Source: DATGPD01 sp031423015
GTDB taxonomy: Bacteria > Planctomycetota > UBA1135 > UBA2386
Length of the DNA: 64,000 bases
NCBI GenBank assembly: GCA_031423015.1
Contig: JANPER010000035.1
Coordinates: 30,569 to 94,568, forward strand
Reading direction: 5' to 3'
Every line of letters begins with the position of its first letter. The first letter of the stretch is position 1. Shown in pieces: positions 1-8,131 of this stretch. The position numbers and the translations under genes were made by a program. The notes under the pieces are model-generated. The model ran no database searches, was not told the DNA's origin, and saw nothing but the letters and a program-made list of their open reading frames with translations.

Positions 1-1176
1 TCGCACCTCAACGTCCACGGCGGCCGGATCCGCCGGACGTCGTCGCGCTTCTGTCTGGGCGTCGAACACGGCGACTACAACGGCACCGAGCTGTTCGGCG
101 TCGGCACGGATCGCTTCCTGTGGCTCGCCTACCAGGCCAACGAACGTGGACGCGTGCGCTTGTTCTCGAGCAACTTCGCCCACGATGGGGTCGTCGAGTT
201 CACACCCGACAGCCCACCACCACCGCGCGATCCGCGCCTTGCTGACACCTGGGCGCGCTTTCCACTCGGGGTGGCGTGGGTGCTGCGCCGCGCCGGCTTT
301 GGGCTGGGGCGCGGGTTCGATGCAGTGATCCACAGTGAGATTCCCGGCGGCGGGATGTCGCGCTCGGCGTCGCTCACGCTCAACCTGCTGCTGACGTTCG
401 CGGCGGTGAACGGCTGGCGCTTTGCCTCCGACCTGCAAGTCGTCGATCTGGCGCAGGCGGTCGAGAACGACTTCATCGGCTCGCCGTGTGGCGTGCTCGA
501 CCAGACGATGATTCTGTTCGCGCGCGCGGGGCACGGCACGCACTATCGGCCGCGCGATCGAAGTGTGCGCCATGTGCCGCTCGGAACCGCTCCGCCGTTT
601 GCTTTGGTGAGCCTCGACACCGGCACGCAGCGCCCGGGTTTGGAGAAAGCGACCTACCCGGTGCGCCGCGCGGAATGTGAACTGCTCGTCGCGCTGGCCC
701 AGGCTGAGTTCGGCATCCGCTGCCTGGCCGATGTGGGCGACGACGATCTCCTGCAGCGAATGTTGCTTCGCTTCGGCCAGAGCCACCCCCAACTCTGCGA
801 CCGCCTGCGCTACATCTACGGGGCGCAGCAGCGCTTCCCCGCCTTGCTGCGCGCTTGGCAAGCAGGCGACATCGCCGCGGTCGGCGCGATCTTCCGACAA
901 GACGGACTCGGCCTGCGCGACCTCTACCGGATCTCGGGGCCAGAGCTGGAGACCATGTGCGACCTCGCGCGCACGGTGCCCGGCGTGTTCGGCGAACGCA
1001 TGCTCGGCGGCGGCGACAAGGGCGCGGCTGGCGCGATCGTGGCGGCCGAGAGCGTGGCCGATCTCGAACGCGCCGTCGCGGTCGGTTACGCGCGCAGTCA
1101 TCCCGAGTTCGCCGCGCGGCATGCGGTGCACGCGTGTGGCATCGTCGATGGCGTCACCGTTCTCGATGGGCTGTAG
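1..1176 (+). CDS. GHMP kinase, galactokinase-like (5' end outside window)
   Basis: The frame is open from the first base, so the N-terminus is missing; 391 residues remain. Three GHMP-kinase signatures are visible: a galactokinase-type motif GVEHGDYNG at about residues 20-28, the ATP-binding loop IPGGGMSRSASL at about 114-125, and a C-terminal GGGDKGAAGA loop. The family transfers phosphate from ATP to a small alcohol, usually the anomeric hydroxyl of a sugar. The galactokinase motif is imperfect (GVEHGDYN instead of GEHTDYN), so the exact sugar is uncertain. Downstream genes on the same strand are an oxidoreductase and a glycosyltransferase, which suggests activated-sugar or glycoconjugate metabolism. 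Confidence 0.85.
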   Translation, partial: SHLNVHGGRIRRTSSRFCLGVEHGDYNGTELFGVGTDRFLWLAYQANERGRVRLFSSNFAHDGVVEFTPDSPPPPRDPRLADTWARFPLGVAWVLRRAGFGLGRGFDAVIHSEIPGGGMSRSASLTLNLLLTFAAVNGWRFASDLQVVDLAQAVENDFIGSPCGVLDQTMILFARAGHGTHYRPRDRSVRHVPLGTAPPFALVSLDTGTQRPGLEKATYPVRRAECELLVALAQAEFGIRCLADVGDDDLLQRMLLRFGQSHPQLCDRLRYIYGAQQRFPALLRAWQAGDIAAVGAIFRQDGLGLRDLYRISGPELETMCDLARTVPGVFGERMLGGGDKGAAGAIVAAESVADLERAVAVGYARSHPEFAARHAVHACGIVDGVTVLDGL

Positions 1177-1242
1177 CCTGCACGGGCCGCGAGTGTTCGA
1201 GTTCTGGGCTCGCATCCATCCTCGCGGCGAGAACCGCCTGCC

Positions 1243-1773
1243 ATGAACACGGTCCCCCCCAACATCCTTGATCTGGCCATCGTCGGCCGCAACCTGCACG
1301 GCGCGACCCTGCGCGCCCACCTCGGCGGCACGGCGACGCTCCTGGTGTTCCTGCGTCACCTCGCTTGAGTGTTCTGTCGCGAGTTGGTCACCGACTTGCG
1401 CGCCGCGGTCGCGGCCGACAAAACCTTCCCTGACGTGTTGTTGTTCGTGCTGGCCAAGCCGGAGCACGCGCAGGGGTTCTTCGAGGAACGCTGGCCAGGA
1501 GCCGCCGTCGTGTGCGAAGCGTCCGGGCTGTTCCATCGTGATCTGCTTGGCGCGCGCCGGATGCGGTTGTGGGAGCTTCTTCGACCGAGCCTATTGCGGC
1601 GCATGCTCGAGGCACGGCGCAAAGGACATGCGCAGGGCCGTCCACAGGGCGACGCCTGGCGCCTCGGCGGCGCGATGCTCGTGCAGGGTGCGCGCGTGGT
1701 GTGGCAGTACCGGGCCAAAGATGCTGCCGACCATCCCGACCTGAGTGCCGTGCCACGGGACGTTTCCGCCTGA
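1243..1773 (+). CDS. Peroxiredoxin-like (AhpC/TSA, SelL-type) selenoprotein, UxxC motif
   Basis: ATG at 1243 opens a frame interrupted only by TGA at 1366-1368. Both sides belong to one 176-residue thioredoxin-fold protein of the AhpC/TSA-2 (peroxiredoxin-like, SelL) family. The join reads FLRHLA-U-VFCRELVTDL, so TGA replaces the first Cys of the CxxC redox motif typical of the family (compare RHFGCxxCRE). The C-terminal half keeps the family signature (GRPQGDAWRLGGAML, then DHPD before the end). UGA is therefore most simply read as selenocysteine at position 42, giving UxxC; known SelL proteins use UxxU. A hairpin with a GGTC loop follows at 1402-1415. The role would be thiol-dependent peroxide or disulfide chemistry. 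The alternative is a Cys-to-stop mutation, but the downstream half shows no decay. Confidence 0.82.
1402..1415 (+). promoter_or_regulatory. Candidate bacterial SECIS hairpin of the peroxiredoxin-like gene
   Basis: GCCGC-GGTC-GCGGC is a perfect 5-bp stem with a tetraloop beginning GG. Its loop lies about 38 nt after the TGA at 1366-1368, at the far edge of the usual spacing for bacterial SECIS elements, which need a G early in the apical loop. The SCO-like gene at 53 kb has the same GGTC loop closed by CGC/GCG. In both genes this stretch also encodes AAVA, so coding constraint could contribute. Confidence 0.4.
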
Positions 1774-1834
1774 GCCCACGACATGTCGATCTCGGGCTTT
1801 CAAATGCGGCCTCGCTCCCGCTAATACGAGCGCG

Positions 1835-2908
1835 ATGACTCGTCTTCGCGTCCTCGTCGTCGGCTGCGGCAACATGGGCGCGTCGCATGCGCGCGCCTAC
1901 CACAAGCTGCGCCACGACTTCGAGATCGTCGGTTTGGTGAGCCGCGGTGCCGACAGCCGTGAACGCCTGGCGAACGCGCTCGGCGGGCAGCCGACGTTTG
2001 CTGACTTCGACGTCGCGCTGCGCGCGACCAAGCCCGACGTGGTCTCGGTGAACACATATCCCGACACCCACGCTGCGTTGGCGCGCAAAGCGCTGCTCGC
2101 GGGCGCTCACCTCTTCGTCGAGAAGCCCCTCGCCGAGACCGTCGAGCAAGCGCAAGCCATCGTCGACCTTGCGCACCAGCACCGGCGCAAAGTCGTCGTC
2201 GGCTACATCCTGCGCGTACACCCGACGTGGCAGAAGTTCATCGAGATCGCGCGCACGCTCGGCAAGCCGCTGGTCATGCGCATGAACCTCAACCAGCAGA
2301 GCCGCGGCAAGGATTGGGCGACGCACAAAGCCCTGATGAACTCGCTGTCGCCGATCGTCGATTGCGGCGTGCACTATGTCGACGTGATGTGCCAAATGAC
2401 GCGCGCCAAGCCGGTGCGCGTCAGCGCGCTCGCGGCGCGTCTGACCGCCGAGTTGAAGCCCGGCATGTACAACTACGGCCAGCTGCAGGTGACCTTCGAC
2501 GACGGCTCCGTGGGCTGGTACGAGGCCGGCTGGGGGCCCATGATGAGCGAGGTCGCCTTCTTCGTGAAGGATGTGATCGGACCCGAGGGCTGCGTGTCGA
2601 TCGTCGACAAGGGCGGCGAACGCGGCAGCGGGTCGGCCGATGTCGACTCGCACACCAAGACCAATACGCTCAAGCTGCATCGGTCGGCGCGCGACGATCG
2701 CGATGAGTTCGTGCACCAAGATCAACTCATGGACACCACCGATGAGCCGGATCACGATGAACTCTGCTTGCGCGAGCAACAGGTGTTGCTGCGCGCGATT
2801 CGCGACGACCTCGACATGAGCGATCACCTGGCCGACGCCGTCAACAGCCTGCGCATCGTGCTCGCGGCCGATCGCGCCGCCCGGGAAGGAAAGACGATCG
2901 ACCTTTGA
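1835..2908 (+). CDS. Gfo/Idh/MocA family NAD(P)-dependent oxidoreductase
   Basis: A 357-residue cytosolic protein. The N-terminal Rossmann fold has VLVVGCGNMGASHARAY (residues 5-21) and the family EKPLAETV motif that carries the catalytic Lys. The C-terminal alpha/beta domain is complete. These enzymes oxidise or reduce sugars, inositols and nucleotide sugars with NAD(P). ATG 1835 places the Rossmann motif at the N-terminus; upstream in-frame extension is not conserved-looking. The stop codon overlaps the TTG start of the following glycosyltransferase, so the two are probably co-translated and act on the same glycan pathway. The exact substrate cannot be read from sequence. Confidence 0.88.
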   Translation: MTRLRVLVVGCGNMGASHARAYHKLRHDFEIVGLVSRGADSRERLANALGGQPTFADFDVALRATKPDVVSVNTYPDTHAALARKALLAGAHLFVEKPLAETVEQAQAIVDLAHQHRRKVVVGYILRVHPTWQKFIEIARTLGKPLVMRMNLNQQSRGKDWATHKALMNSLSPIVDCGVHYVDVMCQMTRAKPVRVSALAARLTAELKPGMYNYGQLQVTFDDGSVGWYEAGWGPMMSEVAFFVKDVIGPEGCVSIVDKGGERGSGSADVDSHTKTNTLKLHRSARDDRDEFVHQDQLMDTTDEPDHDELCLREQQVLLRAIRDDLDMSDHLADAVNSLRIVLAADRAAREGKTIDL

Positions 2909-4122
2909 GCCGCGGCGGCCGCAACGTCCTCGTCATCATGCCGAGTCTGCCTGGACGACCACGGCCGGACGGCACCATCGTGCTCACCCACAAGCTGATC
3001 GACGGTGCGCTGGAGATGGCCAAGCACTGGCCTGGACCGACGCGCGTGGTGGTCGAACCGTGGGACCAAGAGAGCGACAACCTGGACAACGTCGCGGTGG
3101 CACCCGACGGCCCCGGCTGCCAGGTGCGCGTCGCTGCCTACGACGGGCCAGGCCTGCTGGCTGCGCTGGCCGACGCATCCGCGGTCGTCGCCAGTGTGTC
3201 GTACCGCCAGAACCACATCGCCGAACTGTGCCGGCGCCAAGGCATCGCCTGCGTCTACGTCTCGGAGTACTCGCTGCGCACGCGGTTCGACATCGTGCGT
3301 TCAGAGACGCGCAACCCGGTGTTGTGGGCACGGCGCTACTTGTGGGAGGTCGGACAAGAGCGTCGCCAGCGGAGCGCCATTACGGCCGCGGCTGGCGTGC
3401 AGAGCAACGGTACGCCAACCCACGACGCCTACCGCGCGATCAGCGCGCGCCCGCACCTCTTCTTCGATACTCGATCGCGCGCCAACGACTTGATCGCCCG
3501 CGACGTCCTGCAAGCGCGACTGACCGCGATGCAGTCGGGCGACGCGCCGCTGCGGCTCGCATTCTCCGGCCGCTTCCTGCCGTGGAAGGGCGTGCAGTTC
3601 TTGCCGCCGCTCGCCGTGGCCCTGCGCGCCGCCAAGGTGCCGTTCACCCTCGACCTGTGCGGCGACGGTACTCTGACACCAGGGCTGCGTCGCGACATCG
3701 AGCGCCTGGGAATTGGCGACCAAGTGCGCCTGCGCGGCACACTTGACTTCGTCCGCGAATTGACGCCGTGGATGCAGCGCGAGGTCGACCTGCTGGTGTG
3801 CCCACATATCCAAGGCGATCCATCGAGCACGTTCTCCGAAGCATTCGCCGCCGGCGTGCCGATCGCGGGCTTCGCCAGCGAGTCTCTCGCCGGCATGCTG
3901 CGGCACGCCGACGCCGGCTGGACGGTGCCGATGGCCAGCGTGTCGGCGCTGGCGCAGTTGATCCAACGCCTGTCGCGCAACCGTCAGCTGCTGGTCACGG
4001 CCGCGCACAAGGCGCGCGCGTTTGCCGCACACCACACGTTCGAATCGACCGTGCAGCGGCGCGTGGAGCACATCCGCAGCTGCGTCACGGCAATGCAGCT
4101 ACAACACAGCACCAGCGTTTGA
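2905..4122 (+). CDS. Glycosyltransferase, GT4-like (GT-B fold)
   Basis: 405 residues starting at TTG 2905, which overlaps the previous stop (TTGA), an arrangement typical of translational coupling. The C-terminal half carries GT4 features: FSGRFLPWKGVQFL, a central LCGDGTL strand, and a donor-site stretch with SSTFSEAFAAGVPIAGF, equivalent to the E-x7-E region. The N-terminal acceptor domain is diverged. No signal peptide or membrane helix is evident, so it should act on the cytosolic side of envelope polysaccharide or glycolipid synthesis. Donor and acceptor are unknown. A second GT4 enzyme lies at 14.3-15.6 kb and a GT2 enzyme at 27.4 kb. Confidence 0.85.
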   Translation: MSRGGRNVLVIMPSLPGRPRPDGTIVLTHKLIDGALEMAKHWPGPTRVVVEPWDQESDNLDNVAVAPDGPGCQVRVAAYDGPGLLAALADASAVVASVSYRQNHIAELCRRQGIACVYVSEYSLRTRFDIVRSETRNPVLWARRYLWEVGQERRQRSAITAAAGVQSNGTPTHDAYRAISARPHLFFDTRSRANDLIARDVLQARLTAMQSGDAPLRLAFSGRFLPWKGVQFLPPLAVALRAAKVPFTLDLCGDGTLTPGLRRDIERLGIGDQVRLRGTLDFVRELTPWMQREVDLLVCPHIQGDPSSTFSEAFAAGVPIAGFASESLAGMLRHADAGWTVPMASVSALAQLIQRLSRNRQLLVTAAHKARAFAAHHTFESTVQRRVEHIRSCVTAMQLQHSTSV

Positions 4123-4216
4123 GGCGGCTGCCGACCAGTAGCCAACGGTTGCGGGCAGTCGGCGGCGCAAGGCAGCAGCCGCGCTTTCACCGTGAACAAG
4201 GGGCACAATCACGGTG

Positions 4217-5662
4217 ATGCGCACCCGCGCCCACTCCCTGCTCGCCCTCATCTTGGTTGCGGCCGCACCGCGGTCCCAGTCGGCCCTCGACACCGCCTTG
4301 ACTGCCCTGGTCGAGGATCCCCACCTGGCCGGCGCGCGCGTCGCGGTGTGCGTGCGCGATCTCACCGACAACCGCGCTCTGCTGCGCCACGACGACGACA
4401 AGGGCTGCATGACGGCTTCGAACATGAAGCTCATCAGCTCGGCGGTCGCCCTGTTGACGCTCGGGCCCGACTTCACCTTCGTCACCCGCCTCGTCGGTCA
4501 CGGCGTCGTGCACAACGGCGTGCTCGACGGCGACCTCGTCCTGACTGGCGCGGGTGACCCCACGCTCGGCGGCCGCCAGGAGAAGAAAGGCCCGCGCGCT
4601 CCGTTCCTGCGCCTCGCCCGCCGAATGCTCGATGAACACGGCATTCGCGAAGTCACTGGTGCCGTGTTGGGCGACGACGACTGCCAACCTGACGAAGTCA
4701 TGGGCGAGGGTTGGGCTTGGGGCTACGAAGCCGCGGACTACGCGGCGCAGGTGTCTGGCCTGTGCTTCGCGGAGAACGTCGTCCGCCTGGAGTTCCTGCC
4801 GACAGCCGCGACCAGGCACGCCGCATTCCATCTCTCGCCGGAGACGTCGTACCTGACGATCGCCAGCCGAGTCATCGCCACCGAAGGCACGACATCGATC
4901 GACGTCGGTAGGGCGCGCGCGAGCAACCGCGTGACGCTGCGCGGCGAGGTGGCCGCTGGTCGCACGCACCGGGACGCGGTGTCGGTCGACAATCCAACCG
5001 CGTTCGCCGCGCACGTCCTGCGGGAGTGTCTGGTCGAGGTTGGCATCCGGGTGCGCGGCGTAGCGATGGACCGGGACGAGGCGCCGGGGCCTACGGCACC
5101 CGCTGGCATTCTCTTGGGCGAAGAGCGATCGCCACCGCTGCGTGAGATGCTCCGCACCCTCAACAAGATGAGTCAGAACCTGTACGCCGAGCAACTCGTG
5201 CGCGCCGCCGCGCGTGCCGCGACTGGCAAGTCGCACATGCGCGACGCGGCGGCGCACGCGATGGACGTGCTGAGCAAGACCGGGGTCGACACCAAGGGCA
5301 TGGTGATCGCCGACGGCTCCGGGTTGACGCGCCTGAACCTCGTGCAACCCAAACAGCTGGTCGACCTGCTGGCCGTGCTCTGGCGCAGCGAACACCGCGA
5401 CGTGTTCATCGAGTCGTTGCCCGTGGCAGGCGTCGATGGCACCCTCAGCGAGCGCATGCAGGACGGGCCAGCCCACGGCCGCGTGCGGGCCAAGACCGGG
5501 TTCATCAGCCGCGTGGTAGCGCTCTCGGGGTATGTGGCCCGGCCGGACGGGGCAGCGCCGCTCGCGTTCTCGGTCCTGCTCAACAACTTCACGTGCGAGA
5601 CCGACGCGGCAAAGAGCGCGGTCGACAACTTCGCGCAGCAACTGGCGCACGCTGCGCGTTGA
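4217..5662 (+). CDS. dacB: D-alanyl-D-alanine carboxypeptidase/endopeptidase, PBP4 type (peptidase S13)
   Basis: About 481 residues with an N-terminal signal peptide (LLALILVAAAPRSQS), so periplasmic. The three penicillin-binding motifs are present: SxxK as SNMK in MTASNMKLISS, SxN as SQN in NKMSQNLYAEQ, and KTG in RAKTGFISRV. The long insertion between the first two motifs is typical of class C PBP4. It trims D-Ala from, or opens cross-links in, peptidoglycan, which fits planctomycetes having a peptidoglycan wall. A GTG lies directly upstream of the ATG, so the start could be 4214. A strong hairpin follows at 5716-5745. Confidence 0.9.
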   Translation: MRTRAHSLLALILVAAAPRSQSALDTALTALVEDPHLAGARVAVCVRDLTDNRALLRHDDDKGCMTASNMKLISSAVALLTLGPDFTFVTRLVGHGVVHNGVLDGDLVLTGAGDPTLGGRQEKKGPRAPFLRLARRMLDEHGIREVTGAVLGDDDCQPDEVMGEGWAWGYEAADYAAQVSGLCFAENVVRLEFLPTAATRHAAFHLSPETSYLTIASRVIATEGTTSIDVGRARASNRVTLRGEVAAGRTHRDAVSVDNPTAFAAHVLRECLVEVGIRVRGVAMDRDEAPGPTAPAGILLGEERSPPLREMLRTLNKMSQNLYAEQLVRAAARAATGKSHMRDAAAHAMDVLSKTGVDTKGMVIADGSGLTRLNLVQPKQLVDLLAVLWRSEHRDVFIESLPVAGVDGTLSERMQDGPAHGRVRAKTGFISRVVALSGYVARPDGAAPLAFSVLLNNFTCETDAAKSAVDNFAQQLAHAAR

Positions 5663-5715
5663 TCGAAGTCGTCGGAGGGCGAGATCGAGGCCCGCGAACA
5701 GGCCCTAGGAAAGGC

Positions 5716-5745
5716 AAGGGCGAGCAGGAAATCCTGCTCGCCCTT
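5716..5745. terminator. Strong hairpin, likely terminator after dacB
   Basis: AAGGGCGAGCAGGA pairs perfectly with TCCTGCTCGCCCTT over 14 bp around a two-base gap (effectively a 13-bp stem with a tetraloop). It starts 54 bp after the dacB stop and is followed on the plus strand by a pyrimidine-rich run (CTTCTCTCTCTGCTTCTC). It could also stop minus-strand transcription. Confidence 0.7.
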
Positions 5746-5849
5746 GGCCACACACTTCTCTCTCTGCTTCTCAACTCCGAGTGTCCCGCGGTCTCTCACG
5801 CCACGGGAAGAACCCGGAGAAGTCGTCGCCAACCTCGCAAGCAGCGCCG

Positions 5850-6133
5850 ACAACTAGGAAGCGTTCGAGACAGGCTGTTCAGGACTGAGATCTTGGAAAA
5901 ATCTCTCCCTACCCGTCGAAAGCGTCATCTCGTGTGGTGCGGACACATGGAAAACACTTAGATCCGCAGGAGTGTTGTCTTCAAAGCCCGGTGGCACCGT
6001 CGCCTTGGCTTGCCGGGAAAACCCGCTGGACGGCAGCGCAACTCTCAGGCCCGCTCGCACGTGCCGCAGACTTGGGTTGCGGGGAAGCGCCCCCTCGACC
6101 CCAACACCTCCGCGCCGCAACCCTACAAAAAGA
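5850..6133. ncRNA. Candidate structured non-coding RNA between two terminator-like hairpins
   Basis: This gene-free block has visibly lower GC than its surroundings and sits between strong hairpins at 5716-5745 and 6134-6169. Pairing that resembles a pseudoknot is visible near 5940-5985: GCGGA with TCCGC interleaved with AACACT and AGTGTT. It does not match the conserved cores of tmRNA, RNase P RNA, SRP RNA or 6S RNA that I can recall. A small minus-strand frame at 5854-6120 lacks recognisable protein features. It may equally be a long untranslated region. Confidence 0.3.
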
Positions 6134-6169
6134 GAGCGAGCGGCCAGTCTCGCATCTGGCCGCTCGCTC
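6134..6169. terminator. Strong hairpin, likely terminator
   Basis: GAGCGAGCGGCCAG pairs perfectly with CTGGCCGCTCGCTC (14 bp, 8-nt loop), with an A-rich run just upstream (CTACAAAAAGA) and a moderately T-rich stretch downstream (TGATCTTGTTGTCTT). It would end a plus-strand transcript leaving the 5.8-6.1 kb block, or a minus-strand transcript from the hydrolase gene to the right. Confidence 0.65.
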
Positions 6170-6445
6170 CGAGTGATCTTGTTGTCTTGGCCCCCTCGCT
6201 CAAGGGGAGTCTCACATCGTCAAGACTGCTGTCACTCTCTGCCTCGTCTCTCTCGTGTCTCTCGTCGCCTGACTCGCGTCGTCACCGGCGCGCGCCAGAC
6301 AAGACTAGGAGCGCATCACGCGTATGTTTCTGACGCCGGAAGTGCAAAAAACCTCCAGCCAAGATGGCGGCGAGTGCGGGCCAAAGGTCGCCTCGACCGC
6401 GTCCCTCCACACCACAGAACTCACCACACCACGGTGACGACGCGC
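6170..6445. other. Intergenic stretch, nothing recognised
   Basis: This stretch is rich in CTCT and TCGT motifs on the plus strand and has no credible coding frame or RNA fold that I can support. It is the 3' flank of the minus-strand hydrolase gene. Confidence 0.5.
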
Positions 6446-7969
6446 TCACAACGCGACGCGCGCGACATCGCGCGCCAGCGCGATCACATCCGCCCACTCC
6501 GAGTTCGTCATCACCGCCACCGCGAGCTGGCGCGAGGGGAACACGAACAGCATGGTGCGGGTCTTGTCCTGAGCGCCGCTGTGGCTGACGCAGGGCACGC
6601 CATCGACGTTGCCAACGCCGATACCAAGGCCGTATGCAGTCTGGCGGCCGGCGCTGGTGGACTGCGGTGCAAACATCGCAGCCTGCGTCATGGGTTCGAG
6701 AAGGGAGCCGCGCAGCAACGCCTGTGCGAAACGCGCCAAGTCGACGACGCTGGACATGAAGCCACCACCCGGCAACTTCCAACTCACGTCGCTATCCGCT
6801 GAACGCACGATGTCACCACCAACCCGCCGGTAGCCCTGGGTCCGCCCTTCGACCGCAACGGAGGCGTAGTCGGGCTGGAACGTAGTCATGCCAGCTGGCT
6901 CAGCGATGCGTTCCCTCACCTGCATCCAGAACGGCGCGCCTCCTGCGCGCTGCACGACTGCGCCCAGCAGTACAAACCCGTGCGTCGTGTAGTTGTGCTC
7001 GGTGCCCGGCTCGCACAACAACGGCGACTCCTTGAAGTGATCGAGCGCCAGCACGACGTCGGCGAAGGGATGCTCGATGTCGTAGGTGCGTTCGGTGCGG
7101 ACCACTGGCCCGTTGGTGTAGTGCACGATGCCACCTTGGTGCGTGAGCAGCTGACGCGCCGTCACGGTGCTTGGCTTGGCAGGGAACTCCGGCACCAAGG
7201 CGCGCACGTCGGCATCGAGATCCAGCTTCTTCTGTTCGACCAACTGCATGGCCGCAACACCAGTCACCGGCTTGCTGATGGATGCCCAGCGAAACAGCGT
7301 GGCCGTCGGACTCACTGCGACGCCGGCTTCGCGGTCGGCCATGCCGTAGCCGCGCGCGTGTGCCAAGCGCCCGTCGGCCACCACCGCCACGGCGACGCCG
7401 ACCAATCCGTGTTGCGCGAGCGCGCGCCCGACACACTCGTCGACGCGGCGCGTCATCGGCGCAGCCACGGCAGCGGCGTCGATCTTGGAGCCGTCGGTGC
7501 GCAGCCAAACCAGTGCCGGCAGTTCGCCCACCCGCGCGAGCGCCGCCGTGGTCAGACCGTCGCAGCCACTCACGTCGAGTTGGCGCAGTTGGCGCAGGCG
7601 AAGGAGTGGCGCCAGGTCGGCATCGCGCAACCGCGTGCAACCGGCCAGCGACAGCGCGGGCACGCCGACTCCTTCAAGGTCGCCAACCAGCGCCGCCAAC
7701 TGGTCACCCGAGAAGGCCGCCGGCGCGTCCGGCTCCACCCACCACGACCAATGATCAGGCAGGGGAAAGGCCTGCGTGCCCGGGCCGGTGCGACCAACGT
7801 CGCGCTGCGGGGCCAGCGTCAGGCCAACCTGCAACGGCAGCTTCTCCACCGCAACGACCCGGCAGGCGATCGCGGAGCGGAAAGCCACCGGCCGCGCCGG
7901 TGCCCCCGGGGCCTGCGCTCGGACCACGCCAAGGGCGATGAAGAGCAGGAGGAACGGGGCGCGCACCAT
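6446..7969 (-). CDS. Secreted LRR-like / class C beta-lactamase-family serine hydrolase
   Basis: 507 residues from ATG 7969, which opens a signal peptide (MVRAPFLLLFIALGVVRAQA). A longer frame to 8032 exists but would bury the signal. Residues about 90-170 form short leucine-rich segments (LRQLRQLDVSGCDGLT). The rest is a beta-lactamase/PBP4*-type hydrolase: SxxK as SISK in RWASISKPVTG, a tyrosine motif in EHNYTTHGF, and HSG in VSHSGAQ in place of KTG. Such proteins are esterases, D-aminopeptidases or amidases rather than true beta-lactamases. The LRR/hydrolase combination is unusual; the LRR may bind the substrate or a partner outside the membrane. Substrate unknown. Confidence 0.82.
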   Translation of the reverse strand: MVRAPFLLLFIALGVVRAQAPGAPARPVAFRSAIACRVVAVEKLPLQVGLTLAPQRDVGRTGPGTQAFPLPDHWSWWVEPDAPAAFSGDQLAALVGDLEGVGVPALSLAGCTRLRDADLAPLLRLRQLRQLDVSGCDGLTTAALARVGELPALVWLRTDGSKIDAAAVAAPMTRRVDECVGRALAQHGLVGVAVAVVADGRLAHARGYGMADREAGVAVSPTATLFRWASISKPVTGVAAMQLVEQKKLDLDADVRALVPEFPAKPSTVTARQLLTHQGGIVHYTNGPVVRTERTYDIEHPFADVVLALDHFKESPLLCEPGTEHNYTTHGFVLLGAVVQRAGGAPFWMQVRERIAEPAGMTTFQPDYASVAVEGRTQGYRRVGGDIVRSADSDVSWKLPGGGFMSSVVDLARFAQALLRGSLLEPMTQAAMFAPQSTSAGRQTAYGLGIGVGNVDGVPCVSHSGAQDKTRTMLFVFPSRQLAVAVMTNSEWADVIALARDVARVAL

Positions 7970-8131
7970 GGAGCGAGCGTAGCCAACGCCGAATGCCGCA
8001 CCACGGCCGCGAAGGGATCCAACCACGGACACGCTTGTGCGGCCGGTCGATCAACATGGGCTAACGGCCCGGCCGGGTCGGCACTATCGTGCACCGGTCT
8101 GCCAGCAACCTTGTTTTCACCCACGGCTCGC

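Noticed and set aside
6041..6050. Glycine riboswitch fragment (ACTCTCAGGC)
   Set aside because: Only the CTCTCAGG word fits. The preceding GGAGAG and GCCGAAGGNGCAA parts are absent, and no glycine-metabolism gene follows.
5663..6445. tmRNA, RNase P RNA, SRP RNA or tRNA in the gene-free block
   Set aside because: None of the conserved cores of these RNAs could be found on either strand.
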